Origin: Anaerolineales bacterium
GTDB taxonomy: Bacteria; Chloroflexota; Anaerolineae; Anaerolineales; E44-bin32
Length of the DNA: 62,072 nt
Direction of reading: 5' to 3'
Assembly (NCBI GenBank): GCA_037382465.1
Contig: JARRPX010000003.1
Location: forward strand, 1 to 62,072
A program made the position numbers and the translations under genes. Of this stretch, positions 8,106 through 16,211 are shown one piece after another. Numbering within the stretch: the first letter of the stretch is position 1; every line of letters starts with the position of its first letter. The notes under the pieces are model-generated. The model was not told the DNA's origin, ran no database searches, and saw only the letters and a program-made list of their open reading frames with translations.

Positions 8106-9071
8106 ATGCAAACACTGAATGGACTTCGTTGGAAACCAAAATGGGTCTCGCAGCTCGGTTGCCTGCAGGGCTGCCTCGATTACCTGGGCGTGCCGGTGTC
8201 AGACGCCTGGCTGTTCGGTATTTCCGGCCATGCCTTCGTGATCAACATTCACGAGGAACTCTGCCCCAGCGGACCAACGGCATGGAAGACCGAGCACATG
8301 ACTCAACTTTGTCAGAATACCGGCTGTAAGATCCGCCAGGTCAGCGCCTATAAATCCCAGCCGGATTTCACCGGCAAACGGGAAACGGCCTGGCAGGAAG
8401 TCCGTCAAGCCATCGATCAGGGAAAACCCTGCTGCGCATGGGAACTCAAAATCCCGGAATTTTACGTGATCCATGGATACGACGAAACCGGCTATTATTT
8501 CAATGGCCCGCTTTGCGACGACGGCTGTGGACCGCTGCCGTGGGACAAACTCGCCGACACCGGAATCGGCTGGCTGAACGTCTCGATCATCGAATCGGCT
8601 GAAGCGGCCGATCCGAAGGCCGCCATTTGTGAAGCATTGTGCTTCGCGCAAGACCACGCCAGACATTCAGAGAAATGGACCTTTCCCGGCTACGCCACGG
8701 GATTGGAAGGATACCAACTCTGGATCGCCAGTTTGGAAGAGAAACGAGGTAACGGCGGCGCGGCTTACAACGCGGCCGTCTGGTCGGAGTGCAGGCAGAA
8801 CGCGCCTGCTTTCTTGGTACAGGCCAAATCGAAGTTGGATGAACGTCATACGGATACGATCGAAGCCGCGATCGGCCATTACGAGATCGTTGCAGAAAAG
8901 CTTCGCCTCGTGGCGGACCTTTTCCCATTTTTGGGGGTTAGCGAACAAGAACAGGCGATGCATCTCGAGGACGATGCGCGCCGCAGTCGAGCGATCGACG
9001 CCCTCCGGGCCGCATACAGTGCGGAAGAACTGGGTCTGGGAATGCTGGATCAGCTCGCCAACGAACTATGA
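8106..9071 (+). CDS. BtrH N-domain/C39-like cysteine-protease-fold protein
   Basis: A 321-residue protein. The first half resembles the BtrH N-terminal and C39-like papain fold: LGCLQGCLDYLGV (candidate catalytic Cys 19 or 23), DAWLFGISGHAFV, and a later strand IPEFYVIHGYDETGYYF that would supply His and Asp. In butirosin synthesis BtrH transfers an acyl group; other members act on peptides or are uncharacterised. The C-terminal half, from about residue 185, is helical and rich in Glu, Ala and Arg. It precedes the GH94 phosphorylase gene by only 39 bases in the same direction, so the two are probably one operon; what an acyltransferase or protease-like protein does next to a disaccharide phosphorylase is not clear. 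Confidence 0.65.
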   Translation: MQTLNGLRWKPKWVSQLGCLQGCLDYLGVPVSDAWLFGISGHAFVINIHEELCPSGPTAWKTEHMTQLCQNTGCKIRQVSAYKSQPDFTGKRETAWQEVRQAIDQGKPCCAWELKIPEFYVIHGYDETGYYFNGPLCDDGCGPLPWDKLADTGIGWLNVSIIESAEAADPKAAICEALCFAQDHARHSEKWTFPGYATGLEGYQLWIASLEEKRGNGGAAYNAAVWSECRQNAPAFLVQAKSKLDERHTDTIEAAIGHYEIVAEKLRLVADLFPFLGVSEQEQAMHLEDDARRSRAIDALRAAYSAEELGLGMLDQLANEL

Positions 9072-9110
9072 ACTGCCACGGCTGATAAATCACCTCTGAA
9101 GGAGTTCTCA

Positions 9111-11504
9111 ATGCAATACGGTTACTTCGACGACAAGGCCAAGGAATACGTCATCACCCGTCCCGACACCCCGCAGTCCTGGAGCAATTATTTGGGATCG
9201 ACAGAGTATGGGGCGATCATCACCAACAACGCCGGCGGTTATGGTTTCTTCCGCTCCGGTGCGCGCGGACGCTTTTTACGCTTGCGTTTCAACAGCATCC
9301 CGATGGATCAACCGGGTCGATACTTTTACCTGCGTGACCATGACAGTGGGGATTTCTGGTCGGCGTCCTGGCAGCCCGTGGGGAAACCCCTTGACCAGTA
9401 TGAAACGACCTGCCGCCACGGAACGGCGTATACCACGATCGAATCGAAGTATGCGGGAATCGCAACCGAGTCGACGTACTTCGTCCCATTGGGGCAGGCA
9501 TTCGAATACTGGCGCTTGAAGGTGACCAACGAGAGCGATCGGCCGCGGGAACTTTCGATTTTCTCGTTTTGCGAGTTTACCAATCAGTGGATTACGTGGC
9601 AGGACCGCGTCAATCTGCAGTACTCCCTTTTCATCGTGCGCGGGGAACTCGAGGACGGCATGCTGCGAATCGCCATTCACGACAATCTTCCCGCCAACGA
9701 AGAACTCAGTCTTGAGGATGGCTACTCCACCCTGACCTGGATGACCCTCGTCGGGGCGCCGCTCGAAGGCTACGATGCCAGTCGAGAGGCGTTTCTCGGC
9801 CCCTATCGTGCCTACCATAACCCGATCGTCGTCGAAAAGGGCGAGTGCAGCAACAGCAATGCCTACGGCGACAATGCCTGTGGTGGCCTGCAAACGAATT
9901 TGAGTCTCACGCCTGGTGAAAGCCAGGAGCTGCTCGTCATGCTGGGCATTGGCGATGCGAAATCCTTCGGCAAACAGGCACTCGCGGAATTCGGTTCGCT
10001 CGAACGCGCCGACGAAGAACTTCAGCGGTTGAAGCGCAATTGGCACTCGAAACTCGGTTCATTGGAAGTGGATACGCCGGACGAAAGCTTGAATCATTCG
10101 GTCAACGTCTGGGGATTGTACAACTGTCTGGTTACGTTTGCCTGGTCCCGCGCCGCCAGCCTGGTCTACAACGGCGAGCGCGACGGGTTGGGTTTCCGAG
10201 ATTCTGTCCAGGACATCCTCGGCGTGATCGCCGCCATCCCACAAGAAGCCCGGGAGCGGTTGAAATTGATGCTCACGGGCCAGGTATTTAACGGCGGCGC
10301 CATGCCGTTGATCAAGCCGTTCGAACATCGCCCCGGAAATGAAGATGCTCCACCCGGTGAGGAATTCCGCTCAGACGATTGCCTGTGGTTCTTCAACGTC
10401 GTCCCGGCTTACGTTGCCGAAACCGGCGACGTCGCTTTTTACGACGAGGTGCTGCCCTACGCCGATCGGGGTGAAGACACCGTCTTCGGCCACCTGCGCC
10501 GCGCCCTGGAATTCAACCTCGAACGCACCGGCAGGAACGGACTTCCCTGTGGATTGGCGGCAGACTGGAACGACTGCCTGCACCTGGGATACCAGGGCGA
10601 GAGTCTCTTCGTCGCCTTTCAGGTACGTCTGGGGCTGACGATTTATGCCGAGATCGCCGAGAAACTGGGCAAACGAGACGAAAGTGAATGGGCGCTCGAC
10701 CAACGCGATGCATTGGACAAGAAGATACAGGCCTGTGCCTGGGACGGCGACTGGTTCATCTGGGCCATCGACGATCAAGGCAAGGTGTACGGCACCCACG
10801 AATTCGAGGAAGGCCAGATCTACTTCAACACACAGGTTTGGTCCGTCATCAGTGATGCCGCCACGCCGGAGCAAGCGACTCGCTGCATGCAGTCCGTGAA
10901 GGAACATCTGGCCACGCCGCACGGTCTCATGCTCTGCGCGCCGCCGTTTGTCCATACGACCATCGACGTCATGCGCGCCATCGTCTTCAACCCGGGCATC
11001 AAGGAAAATGCCGGTATCTTCCACCACACGCAGGGTTGGGGCATCATGGCGGAGTGCATGCTGGGGAATGGAGACCGTGCCTACGAGTACCTGCGAGCAT
11101 GCATGCCGGCGAGTTACAACGAGCGGGCTGAAATCCGCCAGAGCGAGCCCTACGTTCAAGCGCAAACCACGTACTCCGTGTTCTCGCCCCGGGCTGGCAA
11201 CACCCGCACTTCCTGGCTCACGGGCGCAGCGGCCTGGTTCTACTTCAGTATGACGCAGTACATTCTGGGCATTCGGCCGGAAGCCGACGGACTGCGCATC
11301 GATCCCTGTATTCCCGGTTCGTGGGAGGGATTTAAAGCGACCCGTCGCTTCCGCGGCAAGACGGTCAAGATCGAAGTCAAGAATCCGGACAGCGTCTGCC
11401 GAGGGGTCAAGTCGATGACACTCAACGGATCCGCACTGCATGACAATCTGCTGCCGGCGGATAAACTGGGGGAGGAGAATCGCGTCGAGGTCGTGATGGG
11501 GTAA
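9111..11504 (+). CDS. GH94 glycoside phosphorylase (cellobiose phosphorylase-like)
   Basis: A 797-residue inverting phosphorylase that splits a beta-linked disaccharide with phosphate, yielding a sugar-1-phosphate and saving ATP; it acts in the cytoplasm. The N-terminal beta-sandwich begins MQYGYFDDKAKEYVI and TRPDTPQSW, the usual start of cellobiose phosphorylases, followed by NNAGGYGFFRSG and GRYFYLRDHDSGDFW. The (alpha/alpha)6 catalytic barrel carries GLAADWNDCLHLG, whose second Asp (D488) aligns with the catalytic acid of the family. Length equals that of characterised cellobiose/chitobiose phosphorylases (about 800). AAGGAG lies upstream of ATG 9111. Whether glucose or N-acetylglucosamine is the substrate cannot be read; laminaribiose or cellobionate specificity is also possible. 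Confidence 0.9.
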   Translation: MQYGYFDDKAKEYVITRPDTPQSWSNYLGSTEYGAIITNNAGGYGFFRSGARGRFLRLRFNSIPMDQPGRYFYLRDHDSGDFWSASWQPVGKPLDQYETTCRHGTAYTTIESKYAGIATESTYFVPLGQAFEYWRLKVTNESDRPRELSIFSFCEFTNQWITWQDRVNLQYSLFIVRGELEDGMLRIAIHDNLPANEELSLEDGYSTLTWMTLVGAPLEGYDASREAFLGPYRAYHNPIVVEKGECSNSNAYGDNACGGLQTNLSLTPGESQELLVMLGIGDAKSFGKQALAEFGSLERADEELQRLKRNWHSKLGSLEVDTPDESLNHSVNVWGLYNCLVTFAWSRAASLVYNGERDGLGFRDSVQDILGVIAAIPQEARERLKLMLTGQVFNGGAMPLIKPFEHRPGNEDAPPGEEFRSDDCLWFFNVVPAYVAETGDVAFYDEVLPYADRGEDTVFGHLRRALEFNLERTGRNGLPCGLAADWNDCLHLGYQGESLFVAFQVRLGLTIYAEIAEKLGKRDESEWALDQRDALDKKIQACAWDGDWFIWAIDDQGKVYGTHEFEEGQIYFNTQVWSVISDAATPEQATRCMQSVKEHLATPHGLMLCAPPFVHTTIDVMRAIVFNPGIKENAGIFHHTQGWGIMAECMLGNGDRAYEYLRACMPASYNERAEIRQSEPYVQAQTTYSVFSPRAGNTRTSWLTGAAAWFYFSMTQYILGIRPEADGLRIDPCIPGSWEGFKATRRFRGKTVKIEVKNPDSVCRGVKSMTLNGSALHDNLLPADKLGEENRVEVVMG

Positions 11505-11522
11505 AAGACCGGCGCTATAAGC

Positions 11523-12395
11523 CTAGGCTCGAACCGCTGCACTTTCCAGCCGACTCGCTTCCCATCCCAACATGGCCTTTTTACGCGCCACGCTCCAGCG
11601 GTAATTGTGGATTTCGCCGACCTTGCGGATGACGCGGTGGCAGGGAATGATGTAGCTGATCGGATTGTGTGCGACCGCATTCCCCACTGCTCGTGTGGCA
11701 GACGGGTTGGATATAAAAACCGCCACGTCTTGATAGGTCACCATCGCGCCGCTCGGAATCGCCAGCAGCGCCCGCCAGACATGGATCTGGAAATTGGTCC
11801 CCTTGAGCAGAAGATGTAGCTTCCTGGATTCATCCACCTGCATTGGTGCGAAGATCCTTTGGGCGACGGGCGCCAGTCCGTGTCGGTCCTCGACGAATTC
11901 AGCCTGCGGCCACTCGCGCTTCAATTCCTCGAGACTCGCTTCGTGGTCATCCCGGGTCGGGAACTGCAGCGCGCAAATCCCCCGTTCCGTCGCTGCCAGC
12001 AAGCATTCGCCAAACGGTGTGGGAAGGAAAGCGAAAGAGATATCCAGGCCCTTGCCCAACTGCTTGTACGCGCCCGGGGTCATGGCTTCGTAAGTGACGA
12101 AAAGGTCGTGCAGGCGGCTCGCTCCGGACAGTCCCGCATCCTGCGCCGCATCGAAGACGCTGTGTGATTCGCGCAATCGTCCTTTGGCATATTCGAGCGT
12201 AAGAAAGCGCAAGAACTGATTCGGCGTCACGCCCGCCCAGCGTTTGAACAAGCGCTGGAAATGGAACTTGCTCAAGTTCACGCTTGCCGCGATCTCATCC
12301 AGGCTGGGCTGACGTCGAAAATTGCGTTCCAGATATTCGATAGCATTCTCGACGATTTTATAGTGATCCGATTGTTCGACGATCCACTCATTCAT
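11523..12395 (-). CDS. Ada-like AraC-family regulator fused to O6-methylguanine-DNA methyltransferase
   Basis: A 290-residue repair protein that removes alkyl groups from O6 of guanine onto its own cysteine, and probably regulates its own gene. Residues about 10-105 form an AraC-type double helix-turn-helix (AIEYLERNF, LDEIAASVNLSKFHFQRLFKRWAG, FLRFLTLEYAK). The second half is the methyltransferase: ISFAFLPTPFGECLLA, then ATRAVGNAVAHNP and the active-site motif IPCHRVIR. The E. coli Ada N-terminal zinc domain that takes methyl-phosphotriesters is absent, so this is the short, AdaB-plus-AraC form. ATG 12395 starts the conserved helix; an in-frame start 12 codons upstream (12431) is possible. 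A hairpin at 12570-12587 separates it from the upstream minus-strand gene. Confidence 0.9.
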   Translation of the reverse strand: MNEWIVEQSDHYKIVENAIEYLERNFRRQPSLDEIAASVNLSKFHFQRLFKRWAGVTPNQFLRFLTLEYAKGRLRESHSVFDAAQDAGLSGASRLHDLFVTYEAMTPGAYKQLGKGLDISFAFLPTPFGECLLAATERGICALQFPTRDDHEASLEELKREWPQAEFVEDRHGLAPVAQRIFAPMQVDESRKLHLLLKGTNFQIHVWRALLAIPSGAMVTYQDVAVFISNPSATRAVGNAVAHNPISYIIPCHRVIRKVGEIHNYRWSVARKKAMLGWEASRLESAAVRA

Positions 12396-12569
12396 GGCTA
12401 CAGCATACTCGAAACGACTGCGATGTTCCACCCGAATCTTGCGGATTTTGGGAATTGGCGAACGATACTTCTACTCCTCCGAGAGACAGCACGCCACGTC
12501 CATCGTCCTGCCGACAAAATCGATCTACCGCAAATCGTGCGATGCAAATCGTCGCTGGATCGATGAAAA

Positions 12570-12587
12570 GGTTCGAGCGATCGAACC
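12570..12587 (-). terminator. candidate intrinsic terminator of the YfcE-like gene
   Basis: Perfect 7-bp arms GGTTCGA and TCGAACC flank a 4-base loop. Read on the minus strand the stem is followed directly by TTTTC, as in a Rho-independent terminator. It lies about 100 bases beyond the stop of the minus-strand phosphodiesterase gene and upstream of the Ada-like gene. The rest of 12396-12684 shows no coding pattern. Confidence 0.5.
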
Positions 12588-12684
12588 AGCTCGAATTGAC
12601 GCCGCGAATCGGTAATATCTGCCAGGTGAAGTGGCGCTCGAGGTTGAAGTCAGATCGCAATTCTTGCCGTACGGTCGGCAGGTT

Positions 12685-13173
12685 TTACAGATCGACGAAG
12701 CGCACTTTTCTCGACGTGGAATCTACGAGGGCGATCGAACTGCGGCCGTTCATACCCATCAACTCACCGGGATTGAGCAGCACACAATCACCGAGCATCT
12801 CCTCGTTGGCGGTGTGATCATGCCCGTAACAGACGAGATCGTAGGCCGCGGACAACGCCAGGCCACGAGCGATCTCGGGGTAGTGGTTCACGGCCACGAC
12901 CAGACCATCCAATTCGACTTCCGCCAGCGCCCCGTGCAGGGTGATCGCCGGGAAGGCACTCGCTTTCTGCGCGATGAGATACGTATCCCCGTCGTTGTTT
13001 CCCCAGACGATGTGGATCGGCACCTGGGGCAGCCCCTGCCCCAAACGGGTTACCATGAAGGGCGCGCATAAATCACCGCAATGGAGTACGACGTCCGCTT
13101 GCCGTAAGTGCGGCAGCGCCTGATCGAGTTTCCAGATATTATCGTGACTGTCACTCAAAACGCCGATGATCAT
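12685..13173 (-). CDS. YfcE/MJ0936-type metallophosphoesterase
   Basis: A 162-residue phosphodiesterase of the calcineurin-like fold. The metal ligands are all visible: IGVLSDSHDN (Asp and His of block I) at the N-terminus, VLHCGDLCA (block II), IHIVWGNNDGD (GNxD/H block), and YGHDHTANEE near 115 (GH-x-H block). The conserved LNPGE after it is typical of YfcE-type enzymes. Start: GGAGAGAAACGAT precedes ATG 13173, five codons inside a longer open frame. It is the fourth minus-strand gene after the glycogen cluster, about 100 bases beyond malQ. Natural substrate is unknown for most of this family; cyclic or aryl phosphodiesters are hydrolysed in vitro. Confidence 0.85.
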   Translation of the reverse strand: MIIGVLSDSHDNIWKLDQALPHLRQADVVLHCGDLCAPFMVTRLGQGLPQVPIHIVWGNNDGDTYLIAQKASAFPAITLHGALAEVELDGLVVAVNHYPEIARGLALSAAYDLVCYGHDHTANEEMLGDCVLLNPGELMGMNGRSSIALVDSTSRKVRFVDL

Positions 13174-13273
13174 ATCGTTTCTCTCCATTCCATAGGGTCA
13201 AGGCCGTTGAAATGAGGTGGACTCGACGCGCCGTATGGATCAATAAACGGGAGCCTTTCCTTTACGGCCCTCT

Positions 13274-14788
13274 TCATCCCCTCATACGGTCTGTTGTTTC
13301 ATTCAATGCACGCAGCTTTTCGGCGAGCTGCAGGGTCAACTGGCTCTCCTGCATGCGCCAACGCCAATTTCCCGAACTCGTTCCCGGAACATTCATGCGC
13401 GCCTCGTTGCCCAACTCCAGCAGATCCTGCATCTGCGCCAACGTACGATCGGCTTTGGAACGCCAGAGAGCGCGAATCATGTCCCAGGCTACGTGCGTTC
13501 CGTCACTTCCAGTATAACGCCGAAAACGATCGCGAATTTGTTCCGGTGCATTTTCGTACCAGCCGCGCGCAGTATCGTTGTCGTGGGTGCCCGTGTAGGC
13601 CACACAATTCGACGGATAGCGATCGGGCAGGAAAGGATTTTCGGAATCGCCGTCGAAGGCGAACTGCAGGATCTTCATGCCCGGTAACCCGAAACGATCG
13701 CGCAGCGCTTCCACCTCCGGGGTGACGAGGCCCAAATCTTCCACGATGATCGGCAAACCACCTAACGCATCCTGAAGCTTGTCCAGCAATTCCTCTCCCG
13801 GAGCGGGCTGCCAGGTTCCCTGCTCTGCCGTCAAGTTGGCCGCCGGTATCTGCCAGTAGCGGTTGAGACCCAGGAAATGATCGAAGCGGACCAGATCCAC
13901 CCAGCGGAGCACGGCCCGAAAGCGACGGATCCACCAGTGGAATCCATTCGCCTGCATCTTCTCCCAGCGGTAAAGCGGGTTTCCCCAGCGTTGTCCGGTG
14001 GGAGAAAAATAGTCCGGGGGCACACCGGCGACATAAGTCGGCATTCCATTCGCATCCAGTTGAAACAACTCCGGATGCACCCAGGTATCCACGCTGTCGT
14101 GAGCCACGTAGATAGGCAGATCGCCGATCAACTCCACGCCGCTGGCCCGTGCACGCTGGCGGACGGACTGCCACTGCCGGGAAAAGACGAATTGATGGAA
14201 ACGGTACTTATCCAGGGAGGATGCCATCTCTTCCGCCGCTCGCCCAATCGCATCGGGGCGGCGCGCGGCCAACTCTGTTTCCCAGGACGTCCAGGGCAAC
14301 CCGTCGTGTGCTTCCTTGAGTGCCATAAACAGCGCGAAGTCGTCCAACCAATCCCTGTTTTCATTCTCGTAGGTTTCGTAGACCTGTATCAAAGATTCGT
14401 TCGCGCCGCCGAAAAACCGTTCAGCCGCGAGATCGAGAGCAGAATACTTGAACGCCATCACATCGTTGTAGGCGATCCGATCGGGCGGAAAATCGGGCAC
14501 GTGATCTAAATCTTGCTGCGCAAGCAAACCATCTTCGACCAGGCCATCCAGGCTGATGAGCAGCGGATTCCCGGCGAAGGACGAATAGCTCTGATATGGC
14601 GATTCGCTGTATCCTGGCGGACCCAGGGGCAGCATCTGCCACAAGCCACAGCCGGATTCACCCAACCACGCCAACCAGCGATTTGCTGCCGACCCCAAAT
14701 CGCCAATCCCGCAGGATGAGGGCAGTGAAATCGGATGCAGCAAGATGCCGCCGGCGCGTTCCATCTTCCTTGGAACCTCATTACGCAT
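13274..14788 (-). CDS. malQ: 4-alpha-glucanotransferase (amylomaltase, GH77)
   Basis: A 504-residue enzyme that transfers alpha-1,4-glucan segments between acceptors, used in maltodextrin and glycogen metabolism. It begins with the family-typical GGILLHPISLPS, GIGDLGSAA and a WQMLPLGPPGY segment where the substrate loop lies. The three catalytic acids are in VRFDHFLGLNRYW (nucleophile Asp), IIVEDLGL (acid/base Glu) and YTGTHDNDTARGW (stabilising Asp). Length equals bacterial GH77 enzymes of the short type. ATG 14788 overlaps the end of glgA by 8 bases (ATGCGTAA), indicating translational coupling; a second ATG eight codons on (MERAGG) is an alternative. Third gene of the GH57-glgA-malQ cluster. 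Confidence 0.95.
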   Translation of the reverse strand: MRNEVPRKMERAGGILLHPISLPSSCGIGDLGSAANRWLAWLGESGCGLWQMLPLGPPGYSESPYQSYSSFAGNPLLISLDGLVEDGLLAQQDLDHVPDFPPDRIAYNDVMAFKYSALDLAAERFFGGANESLIQVYETYENENRDWLDDFALFMALKEAHDGLPWTSWETELAARRPDAIGRAAEEMASSLDKYRFHQFVFSRQWQSVRQRARASGVELIGDLPIYVAHDSVDTWVHPELFQLDANGMPTYVAGVPPDYFSPTGQRWGNPLYRWEKMQANGFHWWIRRFRAVLRWVDLVRFDHFLGLNRYWQIPAANLTAEQGTWQPAPGEELLDKLQDALGGLPIIVEDLGLVTPEVEALRDRFGLPGMKILQFAFDGDSENPFLPDRYPSNCVAYTGTHDNDTARGWYENAPEQIRDRFRRYTGSDGTHVAWDMIRALWRSKADRTLAQMQDLLELGNEARMNVPGTSSGNWRWRMQESQLTLQLAEKLRALNETTDRMRG

Positions 14789-16211
14789 GGGATCGGTCCG
14801 CCAGAGCTCGCTCGTAAAGCTGGAGGTACGCTCTGGCTGTGTTTTGCCAGGAATGGTCCTGCGCCATACAGCGCAACTGCAGACGCCTCCAATTGGCTGA
14901 ATCCCGGTAGGTCGCGAGCGTCTCTCGAACGGCCGCTGCCAGGGACTGCGAATCGGCAGCTTTGAAGAGGAAGCCCGTGCCACGATCGCCGCTGTATGGC
15001 GTGACGGTGTCTTTCAGACCGCCGGTCTCGCGCACGATGGGAACGCAGCCGTATCGCATGGCAATCAACTGCGTCAGTCCGCATGGTTCGTATCGGGAGG
15101 GAACGAGCAGCATGTCACATCCGGCGTAGATCCTGCGCGCCAGCGCCGCATCGAAACGCAGAATCACACGCGCTCGCTCATGAAGAGCCTCCGCAAAGTC
15201 CAGCGCCTGACGCTCGTACGCTTCCGATCCCGTGCCTAACAAAACGAACTGCCAGGATTCGTCCCCGAGCGTCTCAAGTGCTTCCAGCGCCAGATCGACA
15301 CCCTTCTGCTGATCCAGACGAGTCACCATGCCGAGCAGGGGAACGGTTTCGTCAACCTCAAGACCGAGCTGCTCCTGGAGGGCACGCTTCACCTCAACTC
15401 GTGGGGCCAGGTCCTCGGCCGAAAAATTCACCGGCAGCGCTTCGTCGAGCGCGGGGTTCCAGACCTGGGTATCGATGCCGTTTACGATTCCCACCAGTCG
15501 GTTCCGTCGCGCACGCAGAAGGATTTCCAATCCGTAACCAAATTCGGCGGTCTGGATCTCGCCTGCGTAACTCGGGCTTACCGTCGACAGCCAATCCGCC
15601 TGCGATAATGCCATCGCCAGCGGCGTGTGGCGCGCCCAATCCGGAAGTCGAGTGTCTTCCACGGGAGGCAGGCCGTATTCCGTGAGCGCGTCCTCCGTTC
15701 CGGCTCCCATGTAGGCCAGGTTGTGAATGCTGAAGAGGCCGATCGCGTCCCGCCAGAAGGAGCCGCGTTCACGATTTCGGATCAGCCAGACGATTGCCGC
15801 TGCGGTATGCCAATCGTTCGCATGCACGACATCGGGTTTCCAGTCCAAGGCCCGGCAGGTCTGCAAAGCCGCCAGTGAAGTGAGCGTGAATTTCATCCCT
15901 TCCTGGCGCGTGTTTCCATAAACGGAAGTGTCGCTCCGGACGGGCTCGGAGTCGATCAGATCGACGCATAGGCCCTGCCGTTCGAGTTGATGGACGGAGA
16001 CGGGCGTCTCCCCCTCCTTGTGCCGGACGCGCAGATCGAGGACGGGACGAACGTCGAAGCCCGCATCGCGAATTGAAGGATAGAAGGGCAAACACAGGCG
16101 AACGTCAACACCGAGCGCCGTCAGTGCACGCGGCAATTCACCGGCGACGTCCGCCAGGCCTCCGACCTTGACGAATGGAGTCGCCTCTGCAGCGAGGAAG
16201 AGAACCTTCAT
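14781..16211 (-). CDS. glgA: glycogen synthase, GT5
   Basis: A 476-residue ADP-glucose (or UDP-glucose) dependent synthase that extends alpha-1,4-glucan chains. The N-terminal donor-binding motif KVGGLADVAGELPRAL is intact near residue 15. The GT-B C-terminal half shows MVTRLDQQKGVDLAL and the catalytic Glu region SRYEPCGLTQLIAMRYG, followed by VRETGGLKDTV. Length is normal (about 480). ATG 16211 overlaps the stop of the GH57 gene (ATGA), and the stop overlaps malQ, so the three genes are likely translated as a coupled unit. No glgC is in the window, so the sugar-nucleotide source is not visible. Confidence 0.95.
   Translation of the reverse strand: MKVLFLAAEATPFVKVGGLADVAGELPRALTALGVDVRLCLPFYPSIRDAGFDVRPVLDLRVRHKEGETPVSVHQLERQGLCVDLIDSEPVRSDTSVYGNTRQEGMKFTLTSLAALQTCRALDWKPDVVHANDWHTAAAIVWLIRNRERGSFWRDAIGLFSIHNLAYMGAGTEDALTEYGLPPVEDTRLPDWARHTPLAMALSQADWLSTVSPSYAGEIQTAEFGYGLEILLRARRNRLVGIVNGIDTQVWNPALDEALPVNFSAEDLAPRVEVKRALQEQLGLEVDETVPLLGMVTRLDQQKGVDLALEALETLGDESWQFVLLGTGSEAYERQALDFAEALHERARVILRFDAALARRIYAGCDMLLVPSRYEPCGLTQLIAMRYGCVPIVRETGGLKDTVTPYSGDRGTGFLFKAADSQSLAAAVRETLATYRDSANWRRLQLRCMAQDHSWQNTARAYLQLYERALADRSHA

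Noticed and set aside
10371-11441. 356-codon open frame on the minus strand
   Set aside because: Antisense to the GH94 phosphorylase; composition is biased as expected for the complement of a GC-rich gene.
12432-12684. Open frames in the gap between the phosphodiesterase and Ada-like genes
   Set aside because: No recognisable protein pattern on either strand; the only structure is the hairpin at 12570-12587.
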